From Mailhella massiliensis (lineage in GTDB: Bacteria; Desulfobacterota; Desulfovibrionia; Desulfovibrionales; Desulfovibrionaceae), in assembly GCF_900155525.1 (NCBI RefSeq), contig NZ_LT706942.1, forward strand, positions 48,552 to 112,551: 64,000 nt of DNA, written 5' to 3'. Each line of letters begins with the position of its first letter. The first letter of the stretch is position 1. Below the pieces are notes generated by a model. It was given only the letters and a program-made list of their open reading frames with translations. It ran no database searches and was not told the origin of the DNA. Position numbers and translations under genes: made by a program. Below, one piece after another: positions 15,799 to 30,393 of this stretch.

Positions 15799-17493
15799 CT
15801 ACGCGCCGTCGGTCTGCTTCTTTTTCTGGCGGCGTACCCGGAGCGTGTTGGGGTGCACATTGAGCAGGGCGGCCGCGCCGTCGTCCCCGCCGATGCGTCC
15901 TCCGGTGTGGCGCAGGGCGTCGTCGATGTAGCTTTCCGTCAGATCCTTCAGGGAAGGCCACGGGGTGGAGCGCAGCAGATTGCGCAGGGCGACGGGGCCG
16001 TGCCACTGCTCATCCGTGCCTTCCTGCTGACGAGGGGCGTGAGCGGCCCCCGCGTACGGGCAGACGAAGTGTTCGCCGCAGCCCTGCGCGGGCGGGGGAA
16101 CGGTGAGCGTTCTGTCCAGTCTGTGGATGTGCGACAGTTCGCTGTCGAGAATATCGTCGAGTTTGAACTGTCCGCCCTTGAGGCGCACGAGCACCCTTTC
16201 CATGAGATGCTCAAGTTCGCGCACGTTGCCGGGCCAGTTGTGCTGACAGAGCTTTTCCAGTTGTTCCGGCGTGAGGCTGGGGAAATTGACGCCGATGATC
16301 TTGGATTTTTCGATGAGAAAAAGCCGTGCCAGCGCGGGAATGTCGCTCCGGTGCGCACGCAGCGGCGGAATGTGGAGCACGCAGACGTTGAGTCTGTACC
16401 AGAGGTCCTCGCGGAATTTGCCCTGCCGGACCATTTCCATGAGATTGCGGTGCGTGGCTGCGATGACGCGGATATCCAGCGGCACGGCGTGCGTGCCGCC
16501 CACCTTGCGGATTTCCCGCTGATCCAGCACGCGCAGAAGACGGGCCTGAAGGGAAAGGGGCAGATCGCCTATTTCATCGAGAAAGATGGTGCCGCCGTTG
16601 GCCGCCTCGAAATAGCCGGTATGGGCGCCGTAGGCTCCGGTGAACGCTCCGCGCTCATGGCCGAAAAGTTCGCTGTCCACAAGCTGCTCGTTGATGGCCC
16701 CGCAGTTCACCTTGACGAAGGGACGGCTGGAGCGCAGCGACAGTTCCTGCACCGCACTGGCCACCAGTTCCTTGCCGGTGCCGGTTTCTCCCAGAATGAG
16801 CACCGTGCAGTCGGTGGAGGCCGCCTGCGCCATCTGCGTGTAGAGATCGTGCATTCCCTTCATGGCGCGGAGGCGGTTGGATGCGCTTCCTCCGGGATTG
16901 CCTATGCGTTCGGCGGGGCGCAGGTCGCCGTTGTTCATGAAATCTTCCCGGAGGCTTTCTCCGAGGGGCGTGACGAGCTCGAGCAGCTTGTCCACAAGTT
17001 TCTGGGAAAAGGTGTTGGCGATGTTGGAACAGAAGATGAGTTGGAAGGTGGCCTCGCCCACGGTGAAGAGCGGAATGCGCAGGTAGGAGGCAAGATCCTC
17101 CTCCCGCAGGCTCGTCTGGGCGTTCTTGAGCATGGAGGCGTTGTTGATGGTGTACGGCCGCAGGGAATCCGAGCCCATGAGCAGATTGATCTGGTCCTGG
17201 GTGAAATTCGTGGTGGCCAGAGTGCGCACGCGGTTGTGCGTATCCGAGAGCGTATCGGCAAGCGGCGTGAAGATGGAGGTCTTGTAACGCCGGAAACCGC
17301 AGAAGATGCGCGTGAGGGGAAAGTGCTCGCTCAGTATGCCGAAAAGATAGGTAAGGGCCGAGCCTATGCCTATCTGCCGGTTGAGAAGAACGCAGGATTT
17401 GGCACAGAGCGCGAGTTCCTCGTCGCTCAGGCCGAGGACGGGGCCTGCATGTTCGCCGGATCTGGCGCGCGGGCCTTCGGAAGGTACGGGCAT
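15799..17493 (-). CDS. sigma-54-dependent transcriptional activator (GAF-AAA+-Fis)
   Basis: A 564-residue enhancer-binding protein. The N-terminal ~215 residues look like a GAF-type sensor rather than a receiver domain. The AAA+ core has GETGTGKE (Walker A), GAFTGA (sigma-54 contact loop) and [11 protein letters not shown] (Walker B). The C terminus ends in a Fis-type helix-turn-helix ([16 protein letters not shown]). A Pro/Gly/Ala-rich linker separates core and HTH. The start at 17493 has AGGAGATTCC upstream. It ends facing the DASS gene. With two sigma-54 promoters 2.5-4.5 kb away it is the obvious candidate regulator of the arylsulfotransferase/SDR/DASS genes, sensing a small molecule through GAF (inference). 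It follows rlpA by 22 bp and may be co-transcribed with it. Confidence 0.93.
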   Translation of the reverse strand: MPVPSEGPRARSGEHAGPVLGLSDEELALCAKSCVLLNRQIGIGSALTYLFGILSEHFPLTRIFCGFRRYKTSIFTPLADTLSDTHNRVRTLATTNFTQDQINLLMGSDSLRPYTINNASMLKNAQTSLREEDLASYLRIPLFTVGEATFQLIFCSNIANTFSQKLVDKLLELVTPLGESLREDFMNNGDLRPAERIGNPGGSASNRLRAMKGMHDLYTQMAQAASTDCTVLILGETGTGKELVASAVQELSLRSSRPFVKVNCGAINEQLVDSELFGHERGAFTGAYGAHTGYFEAANGGTIFLDEIGDLPLSLQARLLRVLDQREIRKVGGTHAVPLDIRVIAATHRNLMEMVRQGKFREDLWYRLNVCVLHIPPLRAHRSDIPALARLFLIEKSKIIGVNFPSLTPEQLEKLCQHNWPGNVRELEHLMERVLVRLKGGQFKLDDILDSELSHIHRLDRTLTVPPPAQGCGEHFVCPYAGAAHAPRQQEGTDEQWHGPVALRNLLRSTPWPSLKDLTESYIDDALRHTGGRIGGDDGAAALLNVHPNTLRVRRQKKKQTDGA

Positions 17494-17515
17494 GGAATCT
17501 CCTGAAAGGGCAGGG

Positions 17516-18241
17516 CTATTCCGCAATGACGAAGAGTCCGCGATAGGTGAGACTCAGTGAACGGGCCGTTTTTTCCGCGCTGGAGCGGGAATGGTAGGGG
17601 CCGAGCTGGACGAAGTTGAGATCGTTGCCGTCGTGTCTGGCGATGCGGCAGCCGTAGCCCTGCGTGCGCATGAAGTCCGCGAGATTCACGGCGCGCGGGC
17701 GTTCGCGGAAGGAACCTATCTGCACATAGAAAAGTCCCAGCATGTCGCCGTCGGGAGTGACCAGCGCGGGTTCCCCGTCGCTTTCCAGAGCGACGATGCG
17801 TACCCGGGCCGTGCCCTTGCCGAGCATACCGAGATCCCTGGCGGCGGCGCGGGAAAGATCGATGACGCGGCTGCCCACGAAGGGCCCCCTGTCGTTGACG
17901 CGGACTTCCGTGACCCTGCCGTTTTCCAGATTGGTTACCCGCAGCATGGTGCCGAAGGGCAAAAGCTTGTGCGCCGCCGTCATTTCGTTCTGGTTGTAGC
18001 GTTCCCCGTTGGAGGTTTTCTTGCCGTGGAAGCCGGGCCCGTACCAGGAGGCGATGCCCGTTTCCACGAAATTGTGCGCGGACTTGAGCGGATAATAGGT
18101 TTTGCCGCGCACCGTGTAGGGGCTGGTGCCCCGGTAGCGTCCGTTCTGGTAGCCTGTGTTCTTTGTGGAGCAGCCGCCGGCGAGGGCCGCTGCGGCGAGG
18201 AGACAGAAAAGAGCGGTAAGCGGTCGGGGAATATTCAGCAT
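17516..18241 (-). CDS. rlpA: RlpA-family septal lytic transglycosylase lipoprotein with SPOR domain
   Basis: A 241-residue protein when started at 18241. A lipoprotein signal ends in LAGGC (Cys24). The double-psi beta-barrel core shows [20 protein letters not shown], the usual RlpA signature, and [16 protein letters not shown] with the conserved Asp. A SPOR domain at the C terminus ([15 protein letters not shown]) would bind denuded septal glycan. The longer frame to 18325 has an Arg-rich lead and no ribosome-binding site, so I prefer the inner start, although its own ribosome-binding site is also weak. Confidence 0.9.
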   Translation of the reverse strand: MLNIPRPLTALFCLLAAAALAGGCSTKNTGYQNGRYRGTSPYTVRGKTYYPLKSAHNFVETGIASWYGPGFHGKKTSNGERYNQNEMTAAHKLLPFGTMLRVTNLENGRVTEVRVNDRGPFVGSRVIDLSRAAARDLGMLGKGTARVRIVALESDGEPALVTPDGDMLGLFYVQIGSFRERPRAVNLADFMRTQGYGCRIARHDGNDLNFVQLGPYHSRSSAEKTARSLSLTYRGLFVIAE

Positions 18242-18607
18242 GGCGTATATCTTAAGGGGCTTGGAAGAGGTCGCTGCGGCCCGGCGCACCGCACGCCGGG
18301 GATAACGGGCATGTTGATTCATCATGAAACAGGCGCGTTTTTTTGTCCAGTCCGGCGGAGGCGGGGGAGGGCGGCAGGCCCGGATGGCATGGCGAAGAAG
18401 GACGGCCCGCGTTCGTCCCGGTTCGGGGAGAAAAGACGCGTCTTTTCCGGCTGCGGCAAGGCGTTTTTTCCGTCAGCGGGGAAAATGTGGCGGAGAAATG
18501 CCGCTTTGCCGGAAAATAAGACGGAAAAGTCCCCCGGGAACATTTGCCAAACCGGGAGGCATGACTTATCTTCTGCCTTGTTTCAACGTCCTTTTCTGGA
18601 GATTCCC
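18242..18607. other. divergent intergenic region rlpA-secA
   Basis: 366 bp of GC-rich sequence with no convincing gene. It should contain the promoters of both rlpA and secA, but no strong -35/-10 pair stands out. Confidence 0.4.
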
Positions 18608-21310
<2,703 letters not shown>

Positions 21311-21322
21311 TGCTTTGAGATG

Positions 21323-21359
21323 ATCCCCACGGCGCTTCCGGGCTCCGTGGGGATTTTTG
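21323..21359 (+). terminator. secA terminator
   Basis: A 10-bp stem ATCCCCACGG / CCGTGGGGAT (21323-21332, 21345-21354) followed by TTTTTGT. Confidence 0.85.
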
Positions 21360-21499
21360 TCTCCTTCATGGGGGAAAATACCCCCGGATTTTTTATTGAT
21401 GAGATGTCCGCGGCCCCCGCGTCTTTCGGGACGGAAGCGCACGGGGGCCGGTGAAGGCCGACGGATGGGCCGGAAAACATGCAGAGGAGGCGATGAAGC

Positions 21500-22039
21500 A
21501 TGATACGCAGAGCGGCGGAACACGATATTGATGTCGTGGAAAAACACTATACCGAGCTTCTGACCTTTGAACGGGAGCACGGCAGCACGACCAACTGGGA
21601 ACTGGGCGTGTATCCCACAAGAAGCGTGGCGGAAAAGGGTGTGGCGGACGGCACGCTGTATGTGCTGGAGGAGAACGGAGAGGTCTGCGCGAGTATGCTC
21701 CTCAACCATGTGCAGCTTGACGTGTATGCTTCCATCGACTGGCGGTATCCCGCAGAGCCGGACAAGGTGCTGGTCATCCACACGCTCTGCGTTCCGCCTT
21801 CTCAGGCGGGAAAGGGCGCAGGTTCGCGCATGGTGCGCTTTGCGCTGGACGAGGCGGCCCGGCGCGGCTGCGATGTCATACGTCTCGACACCTGGGAGCA
21901 TAATGAACCTGCGGCAAGGCTGTACCGCAGACTGGGCTTCCGCGATGCAGGCAAGGCATCCACGCTTTTTGAGGGCCTTATTGCCGAAAATCTGATTTTT
22001 CTGGAAAAAAGAGTGGAGAAAGGCCCTTCCTGCAGTTAG
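21500..22039 (+). CDS. GNAT-family N-acetyltransferase
   Basis: A 179-residue protein with the acetyl-CoA binding motif QAGKGAG near residue 98 (after TLCVPPS), then the helix and strand RGCDVIRLDTWEHNEPAARLYRRLGF that is typical of the family. It transfers an acetyl group to an amine. The substrate is unknown. AGGAGG lies 9 bases before the ATG. It stands as a single gene between the secA terminator and its own terminator. Confidence 0.88.
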   Translation: MIRRAAEHDIDVVEKHYTELLTFEREHGSTTNWELGVYPTRSVAEKGVADGTLYVLEENGEVCASMLLNHVQLDVYASIDWRYPAEPDKVLVIHTLCVPPSQAGKGAGSRMVRFALDEAARRGCDVIRLDTWEHNEPAARLYRRLGFRDAGKASTLFEGLIAENLIFLEKRVEKGPSCS

Positions 22040-22064
22040 AGAAAGGTCCTTTTCATGCGGAAAG

Positions 22065-22100
22065 GCCGCGCTTCCGTCTGATCGGGCGCGGCTTTTGTTT
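22065..22100 (+). terminator. terminator of the GNAT gene
   Basis: Stem GCCGCGC / GCGCGGC (22065-22071, 22086-22092) followed by TTTTGTTTT. Confidence 0.75.
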
Positions 22101-22281
22101 TCCGTCCCGGGGAAAATCCGTTTCTTCCTCTCAGCGCAGGACGGGGAAGGGACTGCGCTGCGCGCTTCTGCCGTTGAGCGGCAGGCGTGCGTTTCATGTA
22201 TGAGGGGACGGATGTGCCCGAAGGTATCGGCGGTGTTGACGAGGCGGAGACCACGGGGCTTTGGAAAGGTACCCTGTGCAG

Positions 22282-22320
22282 ACGGAAAAAAGAAAAGGGC
22301 GCCGCATGAATGCGGCGCCC
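22282..22320 (-). terminator. pyrG terminator
   Basis: An 11-bp stem GGGCGCCGCAT / ATGCGGCGCCC (22297-22307, 22310-22320). On the minus strand it is followed by TTTTCTTTTTTCC. Confidence 0.88.
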
Positions 22321-22362
22321 TGTCCGGCGAGAAGGCGGGAATGAGTTTTCCCGCCCGGAATA

Positions 22363-24390
<2,028 letters not shown>

Positions 24391-25140
24391 TTACGATTCC
24401 CATGCCCTGCGGCTTTTCTCTATCTTTTTCCGTACGGCGGCCCAGGTCTTTCCGGTAAGGAAGGAGCGGGGCGCGGCCTCGGCCATGGCGCGGAACACCT
24501 CGAAGGTTACGGTAAAGGAAAGTTCGTCCACCCCCATGAAGGGACGACAGGAAGGATCGGTTCCGCCGACCACGGCTTTTTTCATGCCCCTGTTCCGGTA
24601 GTGCAGCGGCCAGGCGAAAATATGGGCGCAGCCCGAACCGAAGGGCATGGCGACGGCGTGGTGATCATCCAGCGCAAAGCAGGCAAGCAGGGAAAGGCCG
24701 CTGAGCACTTCGCCGCGGCATCGGAAGGTGACGAGCTGCGGTTCTTCCCGGCAGAAAGAAAGGGGCGCGGCCGTGCAGAAGGGCGCGGGAGCGGGCTGGA
24801 TGTCGATATCCTGCAGAAAGCGCCGCATGGAATCGGGAGAGGGAAGATAATGTTCACCTTCGCCGCCCCGCCAGCCTGTGGTAACGAAGTGCACGATGCG
24901 TTCCGGCGCGGGAAGCGTGTAGCCGAGATACACCCATCCGCCCATGCAGCCCGGAACGGCGGAGGAAAAGTGCACGCAGGTCTTTTTTTCGCGCGCAAGG
25001 CGCAGATAATTGATGAGGCAGGCGTGTCCGCCCCCCGGGACGGGCGTGAGAGAATGTTCCGGGGCCTGTTGCGCGTAACCTGTTCCCAGGGGTTCTTCGC
25101 AGCCGAGAAGATCGAACATGTTCTGAAAGGCCTGGAGCAT
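24391..25140 (-). CDS. DUF169-family protein
   Basis: A 249-residue soluble protein with the layout of DUF169 proteins, common in anaerobes and of unknown function. Visible features are LINYLRLAREKKTCVHFSSA, with a conserved Cys, an AMPFGSGCAHIF segment with a second conserved Cys, and the ending FTVTFEVFRAM. The cysteines suggest a metal or cofactor role (inference). The start at 25140 is fixed by AGAGGAGGTGCC upstream. It stands alone between pyrG and the heme operon. Confidence 0.75.
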   Translation of the reverse strand: MLQAFQNMFDLLGCEEPLGTGYAQQAPEHSLTPVPGGGHACLINYLRLAREKKTCVHFSSAVPGCMGGWVYLGYTLPAPERIVHFVTTGWRGGEGEHYLPSPDSMRRFLQDIDIQPAPAPFCTAAPLSFCREEPQLVTFRCRGEVLSGLSLLACFALDDHHAVAMPFGSGCAHIFAWPLHYRNRGMKKAVVGGTDPSCRPFMGVDELSFTVTFEVFRAMAEAAPRSFLTGKTWAAVRKKIEKSRRAWES

Positions 25141-25361
25141 GGCACCTCCTCTGGAAGATGAGGATGAACGCATCCGGCCACGGCGTGTTCCGGGGATGCG
25201 GCAGCAGAACGCGCCGCCCCCGCCGTGCCGTATGCCGACCCGTCTTCAGCCTAGCGGTGAGGGCTGGGCATGTCAATGAAGCGGAGCAGCGGTTCTCCCC
25301 CGGGAGAAAAGCGGGCGGAAGGCCCTGAGCCTGCGTATCGTTCGGCCCCGGCGATCATGAG

Positions 25362-25392
25362 GCAAAAGAAAAGGCCCCCTTGCGGGAGCCTT
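25362..25392 (-). terminator. terminator of the hemB-ahbD-ahbB operon
   Basis: A 9-bp stem with one G-T pair, AAGGCCCCC / GGGAGCCTT (25371-25379, 25384-25392). On the minus strand it is followed by TTCTTTTGCC. Confidence 0.7.
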
Positions 25393-25398
25393 GCAGGG

Positions 25399-25866
25399 CT
25401 ATTCCTCCATCTGGAAGTCCACCCGTATTTTGAAAAGTTTCTCGGCGGGCAGGTTCATGACGGAAACGCCGGTACGTTCCTCAATCCCTGCGATGGTGGC
25501 GCACACGTCCTCCCAGGAAGGACCGATGAGCGTGAACCATATGTTGAATTCATGGTTGCGCAGATAGTTGTGCGTCACCCCGGGCAGGGCGTTCACATCG
25601 GCGATGAAGGCGTCGAGCTTCTCTTCCGGTACATGCGCGCCGCACAGCGTGGAGCGGAAGCCCAGCCTGGCGGACTGAAAATTGGCCCCCAGGCGGCGGA
25701 TGATCTTTCTTTCCTTCATGGACTTCACCCGGGAAAGCGCTTCCTCTTCGGAAATGCCGAGCTTTCTCCCCAGCTCCTCATAGGGGCGGGGAACCAGCGG
25801 AAAATCCGTCTGGATGATGTCCAGCAGTTTCTTGTCGATGAGGTCCATGGATTCGGTCTGAGACAT
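25399..25866 (-). CDS. ahbB: siroheme decarboxylase subunit (Lrp/AsnC-like)
   Basis: A 155-residue protein with an Lrp/AsnC-type helix-turn-helix (DLIDKKLLDIIQTDFPL, then LGRKLGISEEEALSRVKSMKERKII) and a C-terminal ligand-binding fold (VTHNYLRNHEFNIWFTLIGP). In the alternative heme pathway of sulfate reducers, AhbA and AhbB together decarboxylate siroheme to 12,18-didecarboxysiroheme. The assignment to AhbB rather than AhbA rests on its position next to ahbD and hemB and is tentative; the partner is not in the window. The start at 25866 follows AAGGAG by 7 bases. Confidence 0.82.
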   Translation of the reverse strand: MSQTESMDLIDKKLLDIIQTDFPLVPRPYEELGRKLGISEEEALSRVKSMKERKIIRRLGANFQSARLGFRSTLCGAHVPEEKLDAFIADVNALPGVTHNYLRNHEFNIWFTLIGPSWEDVCATIAGIEERTGVSVMNLPAEKLFKIRVDFQMEE

Positions 25867-26040
25867 CGCGAAGCTCCTTGAGGCCAGGGGGGAGGCGTTC
25901 TTCCTGTATGGCCCGTTTCTGCGGAGAAAGACGGGCGGAGTGTCGTGCGGGAAAAGGTCCGGGGCCTGCCCGGACGTTTGCTGCCTGAGGGGCGGAAGAA
26001 ATTTCCGCCGGTCTTGTATGCTTACTGAGAATCCGCGCCT

Positions 26041-26083
26041 TCCCGGGAAAACGCGCCGCATGAAAACGGCGCGCTTCCCGGGA
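26041..26083 (-). promoter_or_regulatory. large intercistronic hairpin between ahbD and ahbB
   Basis: Outer arms TCCCGGGAA / TTCCCGGGA and inner arms CGCGCCG / CGGCGCG nest around a short loop, giving a long two-part stem. There is no T-run. It may be an mRNA-stability element or partial attenuator that sets different levels of ahbD and ahbB. Confidence 0.5.
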
Positions 26084-26095
26084 GGGAGGAACGGT

Positions 26096-27253
26096 TTACT
26101 TTGCGGCCGACCTGGGCTGGTACAGGCACAGGGGTTCCTGCGCCATGGGATCGTCGGTCATGCTGTAGGCGCGGGCGCGGCAGCCGCCGCATACCTTGTG
26201 GTATTCGCACACGCCGCACTTGCCCTTGTAGGCGCTCTGGTCGCGGAACCTGAGGAACCACGGCGTTTTTTTCCAGAGCTCGGGGAAGGGGGTGTCGCGC
26301 ACGTTGCCGCAGTCGAGCGTGAGATAGCCGCAGGGCTGGAGCTGGCCGGTATGGCTGATGAAGCAGAAGCCCGTGCCGCCGAGGCAGCCGCGCGTCATGG
26401 CGTCCATGCCGAAGTTTTCCATGGTCACGCTCACGCCTTCCTCGCGGGCGCGCTGACGCATGATGCGGTAGTAGTGCGGCGCGCAGGTGGCCTTGAGATA
26501 CATGGATGTCGTTTTGCGGAAGTCATAGAACCAGTGCAGCACTTCCTCGTATTCCTCGGCGGAAATGACCTCTTCCTGTATTTCCGCCGCACGGCCCATG
26601 GGGACCAGCAGGAAGATATGCCACGCCACGGCCCCTATGCGTTCGCACAGATGGAAGATGTCCTTGAAGGAATGGAGGTTGCTCTTGGTGACCGTGGTGT
26701 TGATCTGAAACTCCACGCCCGCGGCCTTGAGGTATTCGATGCCGCGCATGGAGGCGTCGAAGGCTCCGGGCACGCCGCGGAAGGCGTCGTGGCTCGCGGC
26801 GTCGGCTCCGTCGATGGAGATGGAGCAGCGCTGGAACCCGGCTTCCTTTATCCTGAGGGCGGCCTCTTCGGTGATGAGCGTGCCGTTGGGCGACATGACG
26901 CAGCGCAGCCCCCTGTCGCGGGCATAGGCGGCAAGTTCATATACGTCGGAACGCATCATGGGGTCGCCCCCGGTGAAGATGATGATGGGCTCGCCCACTT
27001 CCGGGAAGGTATCGATGAGGGCCTTGGCTTCGGCGGTGGAAAGTTCCCCGGGGTAGGGTTCGGGATGCGCCTCGGCCCGGCAGTGCTTGCAGGCCAGGTT
27101 GCAGGAGCGCGTCACTTCCCAGGCGATGAGGCGGCACTTGGGAGAACCGTCGGGCAGAAGGCGCGGCCTTTCGCCGTGCCTTCCCCTCCCCATGGGGTGC
27201 CCGCCGGGATGGCAGGCACCCAGGGAACCCATGGCGTCGTTATGGCCGTTCAT
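26096..27253 (-). CDS. ahbD: radical SAM heme synthase AhbD (Fe-coproporphyrin III to heme b)
   Basis: A 385-residue radical SAM enzyme. RSCNLACKHC (CxxxCxxC) near residue 52 binds the catalytic [4Fe-4S] cluster. The C-terminal SPASM-like region carries further cysteines (GCLGGTGFCFISH, CGYLTLDCGN, GKCGVCEYHKVCGGCRA). It oxidatively decarboxylates the two propionates of Fe-coproporphyrin III to heme b. The start ATG overlaps the hemB stop (TGATG), so translation is coupled. The first ~35 residues are Gly/His/Arg-rich with an extra Cys and may be flexible. Confidence 0.92.
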   Translation of the reverse strand: MNGHNDAMGSLGACHPGGHPMGRGRHGERPRLLPDGSPKCRLIAWEVTRSCNLACKHCRAEAHPEPYPGELSTAEAKALIDTFPEVGEPIIIFTGGDPMMRSDVYELAAYARDRGLRCVMSPNGTLITEEAALRIKEAGFQRCSISIDGADAASHDAFRGVPGAFDASMRGIEYLKAAGVEFQINTTVTKSNLHSFKDIFHLCERIGAVAWHIFLLVPMGRAAEIQEEVISAEEYEEVLHWFYDFRKTTSMYLKATCAPHYYRIMRQRAREEGVSVTMENFGMDAMTRGCLGGTGFCFISHTGQLQPCGYLTLDCGNVRDTPFPELWKKTPWFLRFRDQSAYKGKCGVCEYHKVCGGCRARAYSMTDDPMAQEPLCLYQPRSAAK

Positions 27254-28251
27254 CAGCGGATCCAGCCTTCGCGGAGGGCTTCCGCGGCAAAGTAGGTGAT
27301 GATCATCTTGGAACCGGAGCGCTTGAGGCCGATGAGCGATTCCATGATCACGGCCTTGCGGTCGATCCAGCCGTTCTGGGCGGCGGCGCAGATGAGGGAG
27401 TATTCGCCGCTCACCTGATAGGATACGAGCGGCACGTCGAAGCTGTCGTGCATGAGACGGATCACGTCCTGATAGGGACCGGCGGGCTTGACGATGAACA
27501 TGTCCGCGCCTTCCTCAATGTCGGCCTGCATTTCGCGAAGCGCTTCCTGCACGTTGCCGGGATCCATCTGATAGGTGCGGCGGTCGCCGAAGTGAGGAGC
27601 GGATTCGGCCGCATCGCGGAAGGGACCGTAGTAGGCGGAAGCATACTTCACGGCATAGGACATGACGGGAATTTCCTCGAATCCCGCCTTGTCCAGAGCG
27701 TTGCGGATGGCGAGCACGCGCCCGTCCATCATGTCGGAGGGAGCGATGATGTCGGCACCGGCTTCGGCCTGGGAAACGGCGGTTTTCGCCAGAAGGTCGA
27801 GGGTGGGATCGTTGAGCACATGGCCGGTCTTGTCGCCGTCGGCAATGATGCCGCAGTGCCCGTGGGAGGTGTATTCGCACAGGCACAGGTCGGTGACCAC
27901 GACAAGGTCGGGCCAGTTCTTCTTGATCATGCGCGTGGCGCGCTGGACGATGCCGTCTCTGGCATAGGCGCCGGAGCCCACGGGGTCCTTTTCGGCGGGA
28001 ATGCCGAAGAGCAGCACGGAGCGCAGGCCCGTTTCCACGGCCTTGCCGATTTCCTTTTCCAGTTCCGCAAGGGAAAGCTGGTACTGGCCGGGCATGGAGG
28101 CGATGGGCTGACGGAAGTGTTCGTCGGGGGTGTCCACCACGAAATAGGGCATGATGAGGTCGGCGGCGGAAAGGGAGGTTTCGCGCACCATGTCGCGGAG
28201 CGCGGGCGTGCGGCGCAGACGGCGGCCGCGATGGAAGGAAAGACTGGTCAT
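27253..28251 (-). CDS. hemB: porphobilinogen synthase (delta-aminolevulinate dehydratase)
   Basis: A 332-residue enzyme condensing two 5-aminolevulinate molecules to porphobilinogen. The zinc-binding stretch [13 protein letters not shown] lies near residue 120. The active-site lysines are in [11 protein letters not shown] and MFIVKPAG. Length is normal. The start MTSLSFHRG is preceded by AAGGATACTTCC. It leads ahbD and ahbB in one operon, linking the start and the end of heme synthesis. Confidence 0.96.
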   Translation of the reverse strand: MTSLSFHRGRRLRRTPALRDMVRETSLSAADLIMPYFVVDTPDEHFRQPIASMPGQYQLSLAELEKEIGKAVETGLRSVLLFGIPAEKDPVGSGAYARDGIVQRATRMIKKNWPDLVVVTDLCLCEYTSHGHCGIIADGDKTGHVLNDPTLDLLAKTAVSQAEAGADIIAPSDMMDGRVLAIRNALDKAGFEEIPVMSYAVKYASAYYGPFRDAAESAPHFGDRRTYQMDPGNVQEALREMQADIEEGADMFIVKPAGPYQDVIRLMHDSFDVPLVSYQVSGEYSLICAAAQNGWIDRKAVIMESLIGLKRSGSKMIITYFAAEALREGWIR

Positions 28252-28396
28252 GGAAGTATCCTTTGCGCCGTACGGCGCGTTGACGGTCGATGAAAACGAG
28301 AGAGAAGATAACACCGGCCCCCGGCTTTGAAAAGGGCCGGAGTCACACCGGAGGAACATCTCCCGGAGCTGGGTGTTCTCAGCGCCGCGGAGAACG

Positions 28397-29323
28397 TCAG
28401 ATCTGGAAAAGATAGACCATGACGGGCATGGTTATCACGCAGAGCAGTGTGGACACCACGTTGATGAGGCTTGCGTATTCGCCGTTGTGACCATAGAGGT
28501 GCGACATCTGCGTGACGGTGGAGGCGCAGGGGGCGGCGGCCGCAAGAAAGCTGATGAGCAGTATGGTGTCGCCGTCCTTCACCCATGAGGAAAGGCCGCC
28601 TGCACGGAAAAGCAGAAGCGTGACGAGGGGAAAGACCACAAGGCGCAGCGCCACGATGAGCGGGAGCTTTCTGTAGGCGAGAATGCGGCGGAAGCTCACC
28701 GAGCCTATGAGCATACCCGTGACGATCATGCACAGGGGGCCGATCATGGAACCCGTGGCATGTACCGCGAGCCGGGGAATTTCGGGAAAGTGCAGTCCGG
28801 TGACGAAGAGCAGCGCGCCCGCCGCCATGGCGAGGATGTTCACGTTGAAGAGAATGTTTCTGAGGTGCACCTGCCCGTTTTTCTTGAGCAGCGTGTAGCA
28901 GTGCGTCCAGAACAGGGCCGTCTGTCCGATGAGAAAGCCGCTGGTGTACAGCACCCACTGAGGCCCCAGCACATGGATGACGATGGGAATGATGAGATTG
29001 CCGCCGTTGGAGTAGATGGCGGAGGCCTGCTCCACGGGATCGAGCCTGAGGGGACGGCGTATGAGCGCGTTCAGCGCAATGGCGAGAGCCTGAGCAAGGG
29101 CGGCCGCCGCAAGGGACAGAAAGAGTCCGTGAAGCTTGTCCTGGGAAAATTCCACCTGAAAGGCGTCGAGCATCATGCAGGGGCCCACGATGTACAGGGC
29201 CACGGCCGCAAGAGGCGCGCTCTGTTCGGCCCTGAGCAGGCCGAGCCTCACCACGGCATAGCCCATGAGCACCATGAGCAGCATGGCCGCGATCTGTTCG
29301 CCGAGAAGAAGGGAAATGGTCAT
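28397..29323 (-). CDS. AEC (auxin efflux carrier) family permease
   Basis: A 308-residue protein with about 10 hydrophobic helices in two five-helix halves, as in AEC transporters. Characteristic segments are the N-terminal [11 protein letters not shown], the [12 protein letters not shown] loop, and GGNLIIPIV with the conserved Asn after Gly-Gly. Bacterial members move organic acids such as malate or malonate. It is upstream of hemB on the same strand (145-bp gap), so it may be in the same transcript, but no link to heme is known. The ribosome-binding site is weak. Confidence 0.82.
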   Translation of the reverse strand: MTISLLLGEQIAAMLLMVLMGYAVVRLGLLRAEQSAPLAAVALYIVGPCMMLDAFQVEFSQDKLHGLFLSLAAAALAQALAIALNALIRRPLRLDPVEQASAIYSNGGNLIIPIVIHVLGPQWVLYTSGFLIGQTALFWTHCYTLLKKNGQVHLRNILFNVNILAMAAGALLFVTGLHFPEIPRLAVHATGSMIGPLCMIVTGMLIGSVSFRRILAYRKLPLIVALRLVVFPLVTLLLFRAGGLSSWVKDGDTILLISFLAAAAPCASTVTQMSHLYGHNGEYASLINVVSTLLCVITMPVMVYLFQI

Positions 29324-29388
29324 GAAAGAACTTTTGCAGTGAGTTTTTTATCGGGCGAGCCCCGATGGGAAGTCCGACGGACCAAGGG

Positions 29389-30315
29389 CTAGGCATCTTC
29401 GTTGAAATAATCCGAATCGAGTCGTTTGACCTTATAGGTTTTGTAGACGGAAACGCCGATGTTGTACTCTATCATGAGCTGAACGAGCTTTTCGCCGTCG
29501 ATCAGCACCAGAGAAGCCTGGGAAAGCAGCCGGGCGTATTCCAGAGCTTCCTTTGAGAATTTCGATGTCGTGATGAACACGCCCCGTGTGGCATGGCGGC
29601 CCATGAGCGCTCCGGCAAAAGCCTGTATGTCGGGTCTGCCCACAGTGTTTTCCCAGCGTTTTGCCTGAAGATAGATACTGCTCAGACCGAGTCTGTCTTC
29701 CTTGATGATACCGTCGATGCCACCGTCGCATGTCGTCTTGAAGGCCTTTCCGGCATCTTCCACGGAACCTCCGTATCCCATGGCCAGCATGAGGTCCACG
29801 ACCAGCTGCTCAAAGAACTGGGGAGAATTGTGCCTGACCGCTTCAAGCAGTTCCGAAGCAAGAGCTGCGTTGATGGTCTCCATGGCGTTGTCGATGGATT
29901 CTTCCGGCGTCATGTCCTGAGCATCATTTTTTTTCGTCATGCCGGAGTCGTCATGATCCTTTTCGTCATTTTTGTTGGAGTTTTTGATCCATAGACGATA
30001 TTCCGGGAACTGCTGCAGATCTTTTCTGGTCAGGGCATGGTGACCGGACAGATAGTGAACACCGTCGGGCGTAATCTGGTACATGCCCCTTCGTACGCGG
30101 AGCAGCAGACGTGCCATGGTAAGGAAGACGAGAGACCAGCGTATCTGATTCTTATGTTTTGAACCTCCGCTGGACAGTTTTACGGCAAGATCGTCGGGCG
30201 TAAGATGAAGGTATGCGGCAACGGGCTCCATGAGGTCATGGATGGAAAAAGGAGCCGTCTTCGGACATACGGCAAGGGTTGCAAAAAGGTAGTCGTCAAG
30301 AACGGGAAGGGCCAT
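29389..30315 (-). CDS. Mrr-family restriction endonuclease
   Basis: A 308-residue protein in two parts: an N-terminal winged-helix region (residues ~1-95, with RGMYQITPDGVHYL) like the Mrr_N domain, and a C-terminal nuclease domain of the PD-(D/E)xK type. The catalytic signature is CDGGIDGII then YLQAKRW, the D and QxK of Mrr. Mrr enzymes cut methylated DNA (type IV restriction). A polar linker rich in Asp, Lys and Asn near residue 110-130 joins the parts. It has no partner methylase and sits between ahbC and the AEC permease, suggesting insertion into the heme locus. Confidence 0.88.
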   Translation of the reverse strand: MALPVLDDYLFATLAVCPKTAPFSIHDLMEPVAAYLHLTPDDLAVKLSSGGSKHKNQIRWSLVFLTMARLLLRVRRGMYQITPDGVHYLSGHHALTRKDLQQFPEYRLWIKNSNKNDEKDHDDSGMTKKNDAQDMTPEESIDNAMETINAALASELLEAVRHNSPQFFEQLVVDLMLAMGYGGSVEDAGKAFKTTCDGGIDGIIKEDRLGLSSIYLQAKRWENTVGRPDIQAFAGALMGRHATRGVFITTSKFSKEALEYARLLSQASLVLIDGEKLVQLMIEYNIGVSVYKTYKVKRLDSDYFNEDA

Positions 30316-30345
30316 GGCTGTTGCTGCGGAGACGGAGAGGATGAA

Positions 30346-30387
30346 AAAGCGGCAACGGGGAGGCTCTGCCTGAGCCTCCCCGTTGCG
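30346..30387 (-). terminator. ahbC terminator
   Basis: A 15-bp perfect stem GCAACGGGGAGGCTC / GAGCCTCCCCGTTGC (30352-30366, 30372-30386). On the minus strand it is followed by CGCTTTTTCATC. It lies between ahbC and the mrr-like gene. Confidence 0.87.
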
Positions 30388-30393
30388 TGCGGA

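Larger units (their letters stand above)
22040..22362. other. convergent intergenic region with two terminators
   Basis: The region holds terminators for the GNAT gene (plus) and pyrG (minus). The GC-rich stretch between them shows no gene. Confidence 0.5.
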
